Source: Flavobacteriales bacterium CG_4_9_14_3_um_filter_32_8 (GTDB lineage Bacteria; Bacteroidota; Bacteroidia; Flavobacteriales_E; Vicingaceae). Taken from it: a DNA stretch of 11,567 nucleotides. The DNA is taken from contig PFUQ01000237.1 in the NCBI GenBank assembly GCA_002790175.1, forward strand, positions 1 to 11,567. Reading direction: 5' to 3'. Made by a program: the position numbers and the translations under genes. The notes beneath the pieces were generated by a model. The model had not been told where the DNA came from and ran no database searches. It saw only the letters and a program-made list of their open reading frames with translations. How positions within the stretch are numbered: the first letter of the stretch is position 1; the number at the start of each line of letters is the position of its first letter. Of this stretch, positions 1-6,319 are shown in pieces.

Positions 1-1758
1 CCAACAACTTCCAACAATGGAATAACAGGAACTTGGTCGCCTGCGTTAAATAATACAACAACAACAACTTATACTTTTACACCAACAGCAGGACAATGTG
101 CAACCACAACAACAATAACCATCACGGTAAATCCAATTGTAACCACTAACTTGTCAAACGAAGCGGTTTGTCAGGGAGATAGTGCATTGATTTTTGGAAA
201 CTACCAAACTATTGCAGGTAATTATTATGATACATTAACTGCATCAACAGGCTGCGATAGTATTTTGGTAAAACAATTAATTTTAAATCCTATTTACAAC
301 CAAAGCATAGGAACAGTAACAATTTGCCAAGGTGATAGTGCGTTAATTTTTGGAAACAATGAAACTATCGCTGGAACTTATTCTGATACTTTAACTAGCA
401 TCAACGGTTGTGATAGTATTGTTAATCAAACGCTATCAGTTTTATCTAATTCAAGTGTAAACTTTGGTAATGATACCACTTTTTGTGCTGGAAATAGTTT
501 ATTGTTAGATGCAGGTACTGGAAATAGTTATTTATGGCAAGATGGATTTACTACCTCTCAAACGTACTTAGTTACTTCATCAGGACTTTATTATGTAACA
601 GTTTCTGTGGGAGCATGTTCTGCAACTGATAGTATTAATATAACCGTAAATCCAATTGTAATCACCAATTTAGCAAATGTAGAAATCTGTCAAGGAGATA
701 GTGCGTTGATTTTCGGAAATTTTGAAACAATTGCCGGAACTTATCAAGATACTTTGGTGAGCTATACAAATTGCGATAGTATTGTAATTCAAAATTTAAT
801 AATTAATCCTATTTATGTCACCTCACAAAATTCTGCTATTTGTGTTGGAGATAGTATATTATTAGGTGGTTTTTACCAAACAAATGCAGGAATTTATTAT
901 GATACGTTATCCACATTAGTTGGCTGCGATAGTATAATCGAGACAACATTATCAATAAATTTAACATACATCGTAAATGCAAATGCTACAATTTGTGATG
1001 GAGATAGTATATTATTAGGAGGTGCATACCAAACAATGGTTGGTATTTATAACGATACGTTAACTACTATTTATGGCTGTGATAGTTTAGTAACAACTAC
1101 ATTAATGGTTAATCCAATAGTACAAGATACAATTGCTCCAATAATTATTTGTCAGGGTGATAGTGCTTTACTATTTGGCACTTATCAATCAGTTGCTGGG
1201 ACTTATCAAGGATTTTATTCAGGCTCCAATACTTGTGACAGTATAGTTTCTCAAGACTTAATTGTTAACGCTCCACCAATTATTAATTTGGGAGTTGATA
1301 CTAATTTATGTGAAACAGACTCCATATACTTAGATGCAGGAACCAACTTAGTTTCTTATGTATGGAATACTGGAGATACTACACAAGTTTTACTAGTGAA
1401 TGCAAACACACTAAGCATAGGAAGTTATATTTACTATATTCAAGGAACTGATTCTAATGGATGTACATCTGCAGATTCTATCACCATTCAAATTAGCGTT
1501 TGTATAGGAATAATAGAGCAGTCGGATAATTTAGTTTACAGTTTGTTCCCAAATCCAACAAAAGGGGAAGCAACATTAACTTCTAATCAAACTATTATTG
1601 GAATTGAAATTTTCAATATGATTGGCGAAAAAATGAGGAGTGAGCAAGTGATGAAAAATAGCTATCAATTTAACATTGAGCAATTTAATAAAGGAGTATA
1701 TTTTATTAGGATAGAATATGAGGAGGGAACTAGAGTAGCACGATTAGTTTTAAATTAA
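1..1758 (+). CDS. Repetitive secreted surface protein with C-terminal T9SS sorting domain (5' end outside window)
   Basis: The frame is open from base 1 and ends at TAA 1756-1758, so 585 residues of a longer protein are visible. A TTG at 151 is not a credible start because the coding frame continues upstream without a stop (Thr-rich text containing GTWSPALNN and TYTFTPTAGQC, a style common in Bacteroidota surface proteins). Domains in order: end of one repeat (1-150), two Cys-bounded repeats, a module with DTTFCAG...LLLDAG...YLWQDG (457-654), four more Cys-bounded repeats, a second DAG-type module (about 1282-1503), then a sorting domain with FPNPTKGE and GVYFIRI. The residues are dominated by Thr, Ser, Asn, Ile and Val with few charges, as in extracellular beta-rich adhesins. 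Export across the outer membrane by the type IX system is inferred from the tail. Ligand and role (adhesion, matrix) are unknown. The gene is convergent with the following minus-strand operon over a 71-bp gap with no clear terminator hairpin. Confidence 0.9.
   Translation, partial: PTTSNNGITGTWSPALNNTTTTTYTFTPTAGQCATTTTITITVNPIVTTNLSNEAVCQGDSALIFGNYQTIAGNYYDTLTASTGCDSILVKQLILNPIYNQSIGTVTICQGDSALIFGNNETIAGTYSDTLTSINGCDSIVNQTLSVLSNSSVNFGNDTTFCAGNSLLLDAGTGNSYLWQDGFTTSQTYLVTSSGLYYVTVSVGACSATDSINITVNPIVITNLANVEICQGDSALIFGNFETIAGTYQDTLVSYTNCDSIVIQNLIINPIYVTSQNSAICVGDSILLGGFYQTNAGIYYDTLSTLVGCDSIIETTLSINLTYIVNANATICDGDSILLGGAYQTMVGIYNDTLTTIYGCDSLVTTTLMVNPIVQDTIAPIIICQGDSALLFGTYQSVAGTYQGFYSGSNTCDSIVSQDLIVNAPPIINLGVDTNLCETDSIYLDAGTNLVSYVWNTGDTTQVLLVNANTLSIGSYIYYIQGTDSNGCTSADSITIQISVCIGIIEQSDNLVYSLFPNPTKGEATLTSNQTIIGIEIFNMIGEKMRSEQVMKNSYQFNIEQFNKGVYFIRIEYEEGTRVARLVLN
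169..1245 (+). repeat. Six 96-bp (32-residue) Cys-bounded repeat cores inside the surface protein
   Basis: Each core begins with Cys-x-Gly-Asp-Ser and ends with Cys-Asp-Ser-(Ile/Leu). They lie at 169-264, 325-420, 688-783, 841-936, 994-1089 and 1150-1245, every one exactly 96 bp. Linkers make the period 153 or 156 bp, except between the second and third units, where an unrelated DAG-type module is inserted. Units 1, 2, 3 and 6 read CQGDSAL(I/L)FG, while units 4 and 5 read C(V/D)GDSILLGG, so there are two subfamilies. Inside each core a conserved AG(T/N/I)Y-type turn precedes DTL in most units; unit 6 has GFYSG instead. The two conserved Cys per unit could form a disulphide after export, which is inference. 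Repeats of this type occur in many Bacteroidota surface proteins. Confidence 0.92.
1531..1755 (+). other. Type IX secretion C-terminal sorting domain (type A-like)
   Basis: The last 75 or so residues have the usual layout of a T9SS type A tail: a YSLFPNPTKGE opening, a central GIEIFNMIGEKM strand pair, then FNKGVYFIRI and a short basic end with RVARLVLN. In this family the domain directs the protein through the outer-membrane T9SS translocon, after which it is normally cleaved and the protein attached to the surface or released. The match is by motif pattern only. Confidence 0.9.
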
Positions 1759-1829
1759 GTGTAAATTTGAAACAGTATTATTAACCAAATAGTGTAAACT
1801 TTTTTCAGGACGAGACAGTCATCAAAAAC

Positions 1830-2795
1830 CTACTTCTTTAAATTATACCTTGTAATTAAGATAAAAGAGATTAATCCAACAGAAATTAACATGGTACTTT
1901 GTGCTAACCAAACCGCCCAACCAAAGCCATATCCAACATCAGCTAATCCATATAAAGCTAATACCGCACTTATTCCTAAAGGATATGCACCAATTCCTCC
2001 ATTGGTTACTGTTATGCTTAATCCTCCAACAACAAAAGCAGTAAAAATTCCAGATAGCGGAACAGCGTTTAACTCTGGTAAAGCGTAAAAGGTAATACGA
2101 AACATTGCAAAATACATCATCCAAATAAATAAGGTGTGTCCTAAATACAGCCATTTTTTCTTCATCGTGAATAGGATTTTAATACCTTCTAATATTCCAC
2201 TTAAAAATACTCTTATTTTTTGTGCAACTAAATGATTCGATTTTTTAATTATAATTAGTCCAACGATAAATCCTACCACGACAATAAGAAGAAGAAGAAT
2301 TTTAGATGAGGAAAATTTATCTTCTCCTTTGGCAAGAAAATCTAAGATAATACCCGCTTGTAAAAACAATGCAATAAAAATAGAAATAAATAATATGATA
2401 AAGTCGGTAACTCTTTCAGCAATTACAGTTCCTACTAATTTATTAAATGGCATGTTTTCGTATTTTGCCATTAATCCACATCGCAATACTTCTCCACTTC
2501 TTGGTATTCCAAGGTTGGAGAAATAGCCAATCATTACCGTAAAAAAACTGTTCCAAAATTTTGGAGAATAACCTAACGCTTCTATAGGATATTTCCATCT
2601 CCAAGCCCTACTTGCATGGCTAATAATTCCAAAAAATATGGAGAGAAATAAATAAAATTTATTCATTTCAAACATCGCATTTTTTGCTCGTTCTATTTCT
2701 TCGGGTTTTAATTGATGGTAAGCTAACCAAATTAAAAAGACACCTAATCCTAAGGGAATAAAAATTTTAAGAAGGGCTATAGAGACCTTTTTCAA
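1830..2795 (-). CDS. Integral membrane protein, LPG_synthase_TM (UPF0104) family
   Basis: The 321-residue protein is almost wholly membrane-embedded, with about eight hydrophobic segments near residues 4-26, 47-65, 80-97, 129-154, 166-183, 214-238, 247-284 and 290-314. Family signatures are IPRSGEVLRC (97-106), the later AERVTDFI, and NGGIGAYPLG near the C-terminus. This is the flippase-like region of lysylphosphatidylglycerol synthases (COG0392, Pfam PF03706). The cytosolic aminoacyl-transfer domain of full-length MprF is absent, so lysyl-lipid synthesis by this protein alone is unlikely and its substrate is unknown. The start is TTG (2793-2795): the panD stop lies in the same frame only two codons upstream, and the next ATG (residue 41) would delete the first membrane segment. 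It is the last gene of the panC-panD operon and is probably translated by coupling or re-initiation after panD. The function link to pantothenate is not evident. Confidence 0.88.
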   Translation of the reverse strand: MKKVSIALLKIFIPLGLGVFLIWLAYHQLKPEEIERAKNAMFEMNKFYLFLSIFFGIISHASRAWRWKYPIEALGYSPKFWNSFFTVMIGYFSNLGIPRSGEVLRCGLMAKYENMPFNKLVGTVIAERVTDFIILFISIFIALFLQAGIILDFLAKGEDKFSSSKILLLLIVVVGFIVGLIIIKKSNHLVAQKIRVFLSGILEGIKILFTMKKKWLYLGHTLFIWMMYFAMFRITFYALPELNAVPLSGIFTAFVVGGLSITVTNGGIGAYPLGISAVLALYGLADVGYGFGWAVWLAQSTMLISVGLISFILITRYNLKK

Positions 2796-2801
2796 TTCAG
2801 G

Positions 2802-3152
2802 TTATTTTAGTTGATTGGTTTTTTCGTTAGGAAAAATAAGAGAAGGTTTAAAGGACTTCGCTTCTTCAAAATCCATAATACCATAAGAAATGATAATGAT
2901 GATATCATTAACGGAGACTCTTCTTGCAGCAGGTCCATTTAAACATACTTCGCCAGAACCTCTTGCACCATTAATTACGTATGTTTCTAGTCTTTCTCCG
3001 TTGTTCACATTTACAATCTGAACTTTTTCTCCTTCAATGATATTAGCAGCTTCCATTAAATTTTCATCAATGGTAATGCTACCAATATAATTTAAGTCGG
3101 CCTCGGTAACTTTTACCCGATGTATTTTAGATTTTACTACTTGTACTTGCAT
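2802..3152 (-). CDS. panD: Aspartate 1-decarboxylase precursor
   Basis: Cytosolic pyruvoyl enzyme that converts L-aspartate to beta-alanine for pantothenate synthesis. The 116-residue proenzyme carries the self-cleavage site Gly24-Ser25 in YIGSI; Ser25 becomes the pyruvoyl group. Other family residues are visible: Lys9 and His11 in the KIHRVKVT stretch, Tyr22, Arg54, Thr57, Tyr58, and the NGPAARR loop (Asn72-Arg78). The length is typical for Bacteroidota and slightly shorter than the E. coli enzyme. The start ATG is 15 bp after the panC stop, so the two are co-transcribed, and the product is a substrate of PanC. The stop TAA is followed in the same frame, after two codons, by the TTG start of the membrane gene. 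No maturation factor PanZ is seen, and it is not expected in this phylum. Confidence 0.97.
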   Translation of the reverse strand: MQVQVVKSKIHRVKVTEADLNYIGSITIDENLMEAANIIEGEKVQIVNVNNGERLETYVINGARGSGEVCLNGPAARRVSVNDIIIIISYGIMDFEEAKSFKPSLIFPNEKTNQLK

Positions 3153-3167
3153 AATTTGGCAACAAAG

Positions 3168-4007
3168 TTAATTAATTATTGTCATATTATCGATTAGTCT
3201 TACACCTCCTACCATAACTGCTGTAAAAGCAATGAGGTATTCAGTCTCATTCCAATGATTAATAGGGGTTAATGAGTTTCCATCAGCAATCTCAAAATAC
3301 TCTGTGGTAAGTAATTTATTTTTGGATAGGTAATTGTTAAAGTATTTTTTTAACTCTAACACAGAATAGTTATTTTTATTTTGACTTACATATTTTAACG
3401 CCTTATTAATTTCACTTGCAGCATTGTGCTCAATTTTAGTAAGTCTTTCATTTCTTGAACTCATTGCTAATCCGTTATCTTCCCTAATAATAGGGCATCC
3501 GATAATTTTTATAGGCAATTTTAATTGTTTAACTAACTCCTTAATTACTGATAATTGTTGAAAATCTTTTTCACCAAAATAGGCTTTATTCGGTTTTATA
3601 ATATCAAATAAACGTTCAATCACAATTGCAACACCATTAAAATGTCCAGGTCGATGTTCACCTTCCATTACCGTTGAAAGAATTCCAAAATTATACTCCT
3701 TTTCTATTTTATTAGGATACATTTCTTCAACACTTGGCACAAATACAACATCACAATTTGCGTTGGCTAATTTTTCTAAATCTGCATCAATATTTCTAGG
3801 ATATTTTATTAAATCTTCTGGATTATTAAATTGTTTTGGATTAACGAAAATGCTGCAAACAGTTATATTATTTTGCTTTTTAGATACATTAATTAAAGAG
3901 ATGTGCCCAACATGCAAAGCTCCCATTGTGGGAACAAAACCAATACTTTTTGGTTTTGAGTTTATGAAGTAAATTTGTATTTCTTTTACTGTTTTAAATA
4001 CTTGCAT
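3168..4007 (-). CDS. panC: Pantoate--beta-alanine ligase (pantothenate synthetase)
   Basis: Catalyses ATP-dependent condensation of pantoate and beta-alanine to pantothenate in the cytosol through a pantoyl-adenylate. The 279-residue length fits the family. Visible motifs are the nucleotide-binding PTMGALHVGH (26-35, HIGH-like), FVNPKQF (54-60), EHRPGHFNGVA (117-127), YFGEKDFQQL (143-152) and the KMSKS-like MSSRN (181-185). It is the first gene of the leftward operon with panD, which supplies its beta-alanine. The ATG at 4005-4007 begins the usual QVF-type N-terminus. Its promoter must lie in 4008-4120; the best candidate I find is a poor TTATTTTG on the minus strand (4036-4043) without a clear -33 partner. 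No panB is present in the window. Confidence 0.97.
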   Translation of the reverse strand: MQVFKTVKEIQIYFINSKPKSIGFVPTMGALHVGHISLINVSKKQNNITVCSIFVNPKQFNNPEDLIKYPRNIDADLEKLANANCDVVFVPSVEEMYPNKIEKEYNFGILSTVMEGEHRPGHFNGVAIVIERLFDIIKPNKAYFGEKDFQQLSVIKELVKQLKLPIKIIGCPIIREDNGLAMSSRNERLTKIEHNAASEINKALKYVSQNKNNYSVLELKKYFNNYLSKNKLLTTEYFEIADGNSLTPINHWNETEYLIAFTAVMVGGVRLIDNMTIIN

Positions 4008-4096
4008 TTCGTTTACAGGTGTTCATTTTTTTGTGCAAAATAAATAATTTATTTACTGATATACTAGACTTGATATTGATAATCATATACATAAAA

Positions 4097-4128
4097 CTTG
4101 ATTAACGGTATAAAAAGTAGTATCTTTG
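4097..4128 (+). promoter_or_regulatory. Bacteroidota-type promoter for the GT5-like/DUF4270/glmS unit
   Basis: A full TAnnTTTG element (TATCTTTG, 4121-4128) stands 20 bp downstream of a CTTG (4097-4100), matching the -7 and -33 layout of the Bacteroidota housekeeping sigma factor. A transcript would begin near 4133-4135, giving a leader of about 15 bases to the ATG at 4150. The element overlaps an in-frame TTG at 4126, which therefore cannot be the translation start. Confidence 0.75.
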
Positions 4129-4149
4129 TACAAAATTAATGGTAGGATT

Positions 4150-4980
4150 ATGAAAAAGAAGAAGATTTTATTTATTTCACAAGAGATTGCACCATACCTA
4201 GAACAAACTGAATTAGCCAATTTTGGGCGACATTTGCCTCAAGGCATCCAAGAAGGAGGAAAAGAGATTAGAACTTTTATGCCAAAGTTTGGATGCATCA
4301 ACGAACGAAGAAACCAACTACATGAGGTAATCCGATTGTCGGGGATGAATTTAATTATCAACGACAATGATCATCCTTTAATCATAAAAGTGGGTTCTAT
4401 CCAAGCTGCACGAATGCAGGTTTATTTTATTGACAGTGAAGATTTTTTTCAACGAAAAGCAGCCTTTCATGATACTGAAACTGGAAAGTTTTTTAAAGAC
4501 AACGATGAAAGAGCAATATTTTTTACAAGAGGAGTTTTAGAAACTGTAAAAAAATTAGGATGGGTTCCTGACATTATTCATTGTCACGGTTGGATGACCA
4601 GTTTAGTGCCTTTATACATCAAAACTTCCTACAAAAAAGAACCAATATTTGCAAACGCTAAAGTTATTTTTTCATTATACAATAATGATTTTAAAACCTC
4701 GTTAGATAAAAACTTTGCTCAAAAAGCGATGATGGATAATATTTCTGAAGAAGCAATAAAAGATTATGCTGATACTTCTTTTATTGGATTAAATAAAGCT
4801 GCAATTAATGCATCAGATGCTGTTATTAAAGCCAGTGAAAAAATTAATCCAGAATTAGAAGCTTTCTTTCAAAGTGTTGATAAACCTAAATTAGATTTTC
4901 AAGGTACTGAAAATTATATTGAAGCTTATTCTAACTTTTATGATGAAATATTACAAGCAACAGCAGTATTACAAGATTAA
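4150..4980 (+). CDS. Single-domain glycogen/starch-synthase-like protein (GT5 N-terminal domain only)
   Basis: The 276 residues resemble the N-terminal Rossmann domain of bacterial glycogen synthase: an opening beta strand KKKILFISQEIAP, then DNDERAIFFTRGVLE and the characteristic PDIIHCHGW followed by VPLYIKT. Full GlgA is about 480 residues with a second, C-terminal GT-B domain, which is missing here although the frame stops cleanly with TAA and no remnant follows. The KTGGL motif that binds ADP-glucose near the N-terminus of GlgA is replaced by LEQTELANFG, and the HDW of the usual HAHDW is HGW. A true glycosyltransferase activity is therefore doubtful; a binding or regulatory role is inference. 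Databases usually name such proteins glycogen/starch synthase. The start is the ATG at 4150 because the upstream in-frame TTG lies inside the promoter. It is divergent from panC and followed by DUF4270 and glmS. Confidence 0.82.
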   Translation: MKKKKILFISQEIAPYLEQTELANFGRHLPQGIQEGGKEIRTFMPKFGCINERRNQLHEVIRLSGMNLIINDNDHPLIIKVGSIQAARMQVYFIDSEDFFQRKAAFHDTETGKFFKDNDERAIFFTRGVLETVKKLGWVPDIIHCHGWMTSLVPLYIKTSYKKEPIFANAKVIFSLYNNDFKTSLDKNFAQKAMMDNISEEAIKDYADTSFIGLNKAAINASDAVIKASEKINPELEAFFQSVDKPKLDFQGTENYIEAYSNFYDEILQATAVLQD

Positions 4981-5008
4981 AATGAATATTAGTACAATCT
5001 CCTTTATA

Positions 5009-6316
5009 ATGCGGAAAGCTATTTTACTTTCCGCAATCTTTTTTTTTATTCAATTATTTTCCTGTAAAAAAGATGGGGAACTTACTCCAGATTTTGACAA
5101 TGGTAACCTATCCATAAATTTCGTTGACACCTTCTCCTTGCAAACTACAGTTTTAGCTGAAGATTCTTTAAGAACAGACTTATCCATATACAACTTACTT
5201 GGGCTATATAATGACCCTATTTTTGGACCAATGTCATCCTCAATTTATGCAAATGTAGCACTTTCAGGAGCCTCCACAGATTTTGGAACTTCAGTGGTTA
5301 TCGATTCGGTTGTGTTAACCCTAGATTATGTTGAATTATATGGCGACACAGCTACTCCAATGTCTATTAATGTATATGAATTAACGGCTCCTTTAGTAAC
5401 ATCAACAAATTATTATTCTAACACCTTTACTTCTTACCAATCAACATCATTGGCAAGCTCCACTTTTATTCCAAATCTAAAAGATAGTATATTAACAACG
5501 GTTGATAGTGTAATGCATAAGCCTCATTTAAGAATTAAATTAACTAATTCTACCTTCCTAACAAATCTTGCAAATGGCTCTCCCTATGCCGACAATACCG
5601 CTTTTAGTAGCGTTTTTAAAGGCATATACATCACAACTGCTGATTCTGTTGGAAACACCACTTTAACGCCTGGAGCTGGTTCCATAGCTTCTTTTGATAT
5701 AAATTCTTCATTATCTACTATTACAGTTTATTATAATAATTCATTGGCAGATTCTTTACAAGAAAGTTTTAAAATTAACTCGGAAACCACAAAATATTCT
5801 CGCTTTGCACACAATTATGCAGGAACAGATGTATTAAAACACATCAATAACGACCCAACAAAAGATACAACCGTTACTTATGTATCAACAATGGCGGGAG
5901 TTAAAACTAAAATTGAAATGCCAACGATTAAAGAATTGGCGAAAAATGGTAGCATTATTATTAATAAAGCTGAATTAGTTTTTACCATTGCAAATAACAC
6001 GGAAGGAGATTTTGATGAAGCAATTTCCTCCCTATCTTTAGTAGGTACTAATTCAGCAGGAGAAACCATTTTTTTACCTGATTTTTATGAAGGATTAGAT
6101 TATTATGGAGGAACTTTGGTGAATGGTGGAAGCTCTAAAACCTATACCTTTAACATATCTCGCCATATTCAGCAATTATTGTATCATTCAACAACCGACT
6201 ATGAGCTCTATTTATTAGCAAATGGAGGTTCTACTACAGCAAAAAGATCTGTTATCAGTTCTGAAAAAAATGTCATCTCAAAAATCAGGTTAAACATCAC
6301 CTATTCAAAACTTTAA
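5009..6316 (+). CDS. DUF4270 family lipoprotein
   Basis: A 435-residue predicted lipoprotein: MRK followed by a hydrophobic stretch and the lipobox LFSC with acylated Cys19, then KKDGE. The acidic/lysine residues right after the Cys resemble surface-export signals described for Bacteroidota lipoproteins, so outer-leaflet exposure is possible. The rest is Ser/Thr/Asn-rich with alternating hydrophobic patterns suggesting beta structure, for example YNLLGLYNDPIFGPMSSSIY and SVVLTLDY near the N-terminus. These features and the position before glmS match DUF4270, a family of unknown function. The start at 5009 gives a standard 19-residue signal. An in-frame ATG at 4982 would add nine residues (444 in total), and the frame is open further back into the upstream gene. 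The stop is 3 bp before the glmS ATG, so the two are almost certainly co-transcribed. Confidence 0.85.
   Translation: MRKAILLSAIFFFIQLFSCKKDGELTPDFDNGNLSINFVDTFSLQTTVLAEDSLRTDLSIYNLLGLYNDPIFGPMSSSIYANVALSGASTDFGTSVVIDSVVLTLDYVELYGDTATPMSINVYELTAPLVTSTNYYSNTFTSYQSTSLASSTFIPNLKDSILTTVDSVMHKPHLRIKLTNSTFLTNLANGSPYADNTAFSSVFKGIYITTADSVGNTTLTPGAGSIASFDINSSLSTITVYYNNSLADSLQESFKINSETTKYSRFAHNYAGTDVLKHINNDPTKDTTVTYVSTMAGVKTKIEMPTIKELAKNGSIIINKAELVFTIANNTEGDFDEAISSLSLVGTNSAGETIFLPDFYEGLDYYGGTLVNGGSSKTYTFNISRHIQQLLYHSTTDYELYLLANGGSTTAKRSVISSEKNVISKIRLNITYSKL
5010..5047 (+). terminator. Terminator-like hairpin with T9 tract overlapping the DUF4270 start
   Basis: A perfect 9-bp inverted repeat (TGCGGAAAG at 5010-5018, CTTTCCGCA at 5027-5035) encloses an 8-base loop. 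It is followed by ATC and nine Ts (5039-5047). It begins 29 bases after the stop of the GT5-like gene, where an intrinsic terminator would be expected. The same bases encode the start and signal peptide of the next gene. Whether it terminates, attenuates, or is only a coding coincidence is not decided by sequence. Confidence 0.5.
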
Positions 6317-6319
6317 ATT

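Noticed and set aside
151..153. TTG at 151 as the start of the surface protein
   Set aside because: The same frame is open with typical repeat-protein text from base 1, so the gene is cut by the window edge rather than starting at 151.
1758..1799. Direct repeat AGTGTAAA (1758-1765 and 1791-1798) after the surface-protein stop
   Set aside because: Only 8 bases in AT-rich sequence with no hairpin or known attachment-site context; chance is sufficient.
1891..2088. Short reading frames opposite the membrane gene, panC, cysC, deoC and DUF4270
   Set aside because: They are antisense or out-of-frame shadows of well-supported genes, with no recognisable domains or start signals.
4036..4043. Minus-strand TTATTTTG as a panC promoter
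   Set aside because: The second base deviates from TAnnTTTG and no TTG is found at the -33 distance; it is too weak to list as a site.
4126..4149. TTG at 4126 as the start of the GT5-like gene
   Set aside because: It lies within the TATCTTTG promoter element; ATG 4150 fits a transcript beginning near 4134 and gives the normal KKKILFIS N-terminus.
4919..4981. DUF4270 start far inside the preceding gene
   Set aside because: The frame is open there, but starts before 4982 would bury the lipoprotein signal behind a long non-signal stretch.
5005..5010. TATAAT just before the DUF4270 ATG as a -10 box
   Set aside because: Bacteroidota housekeeping promoters use TAnnTTTG instead, and a start just downstream would truncate the signal-peptide region.
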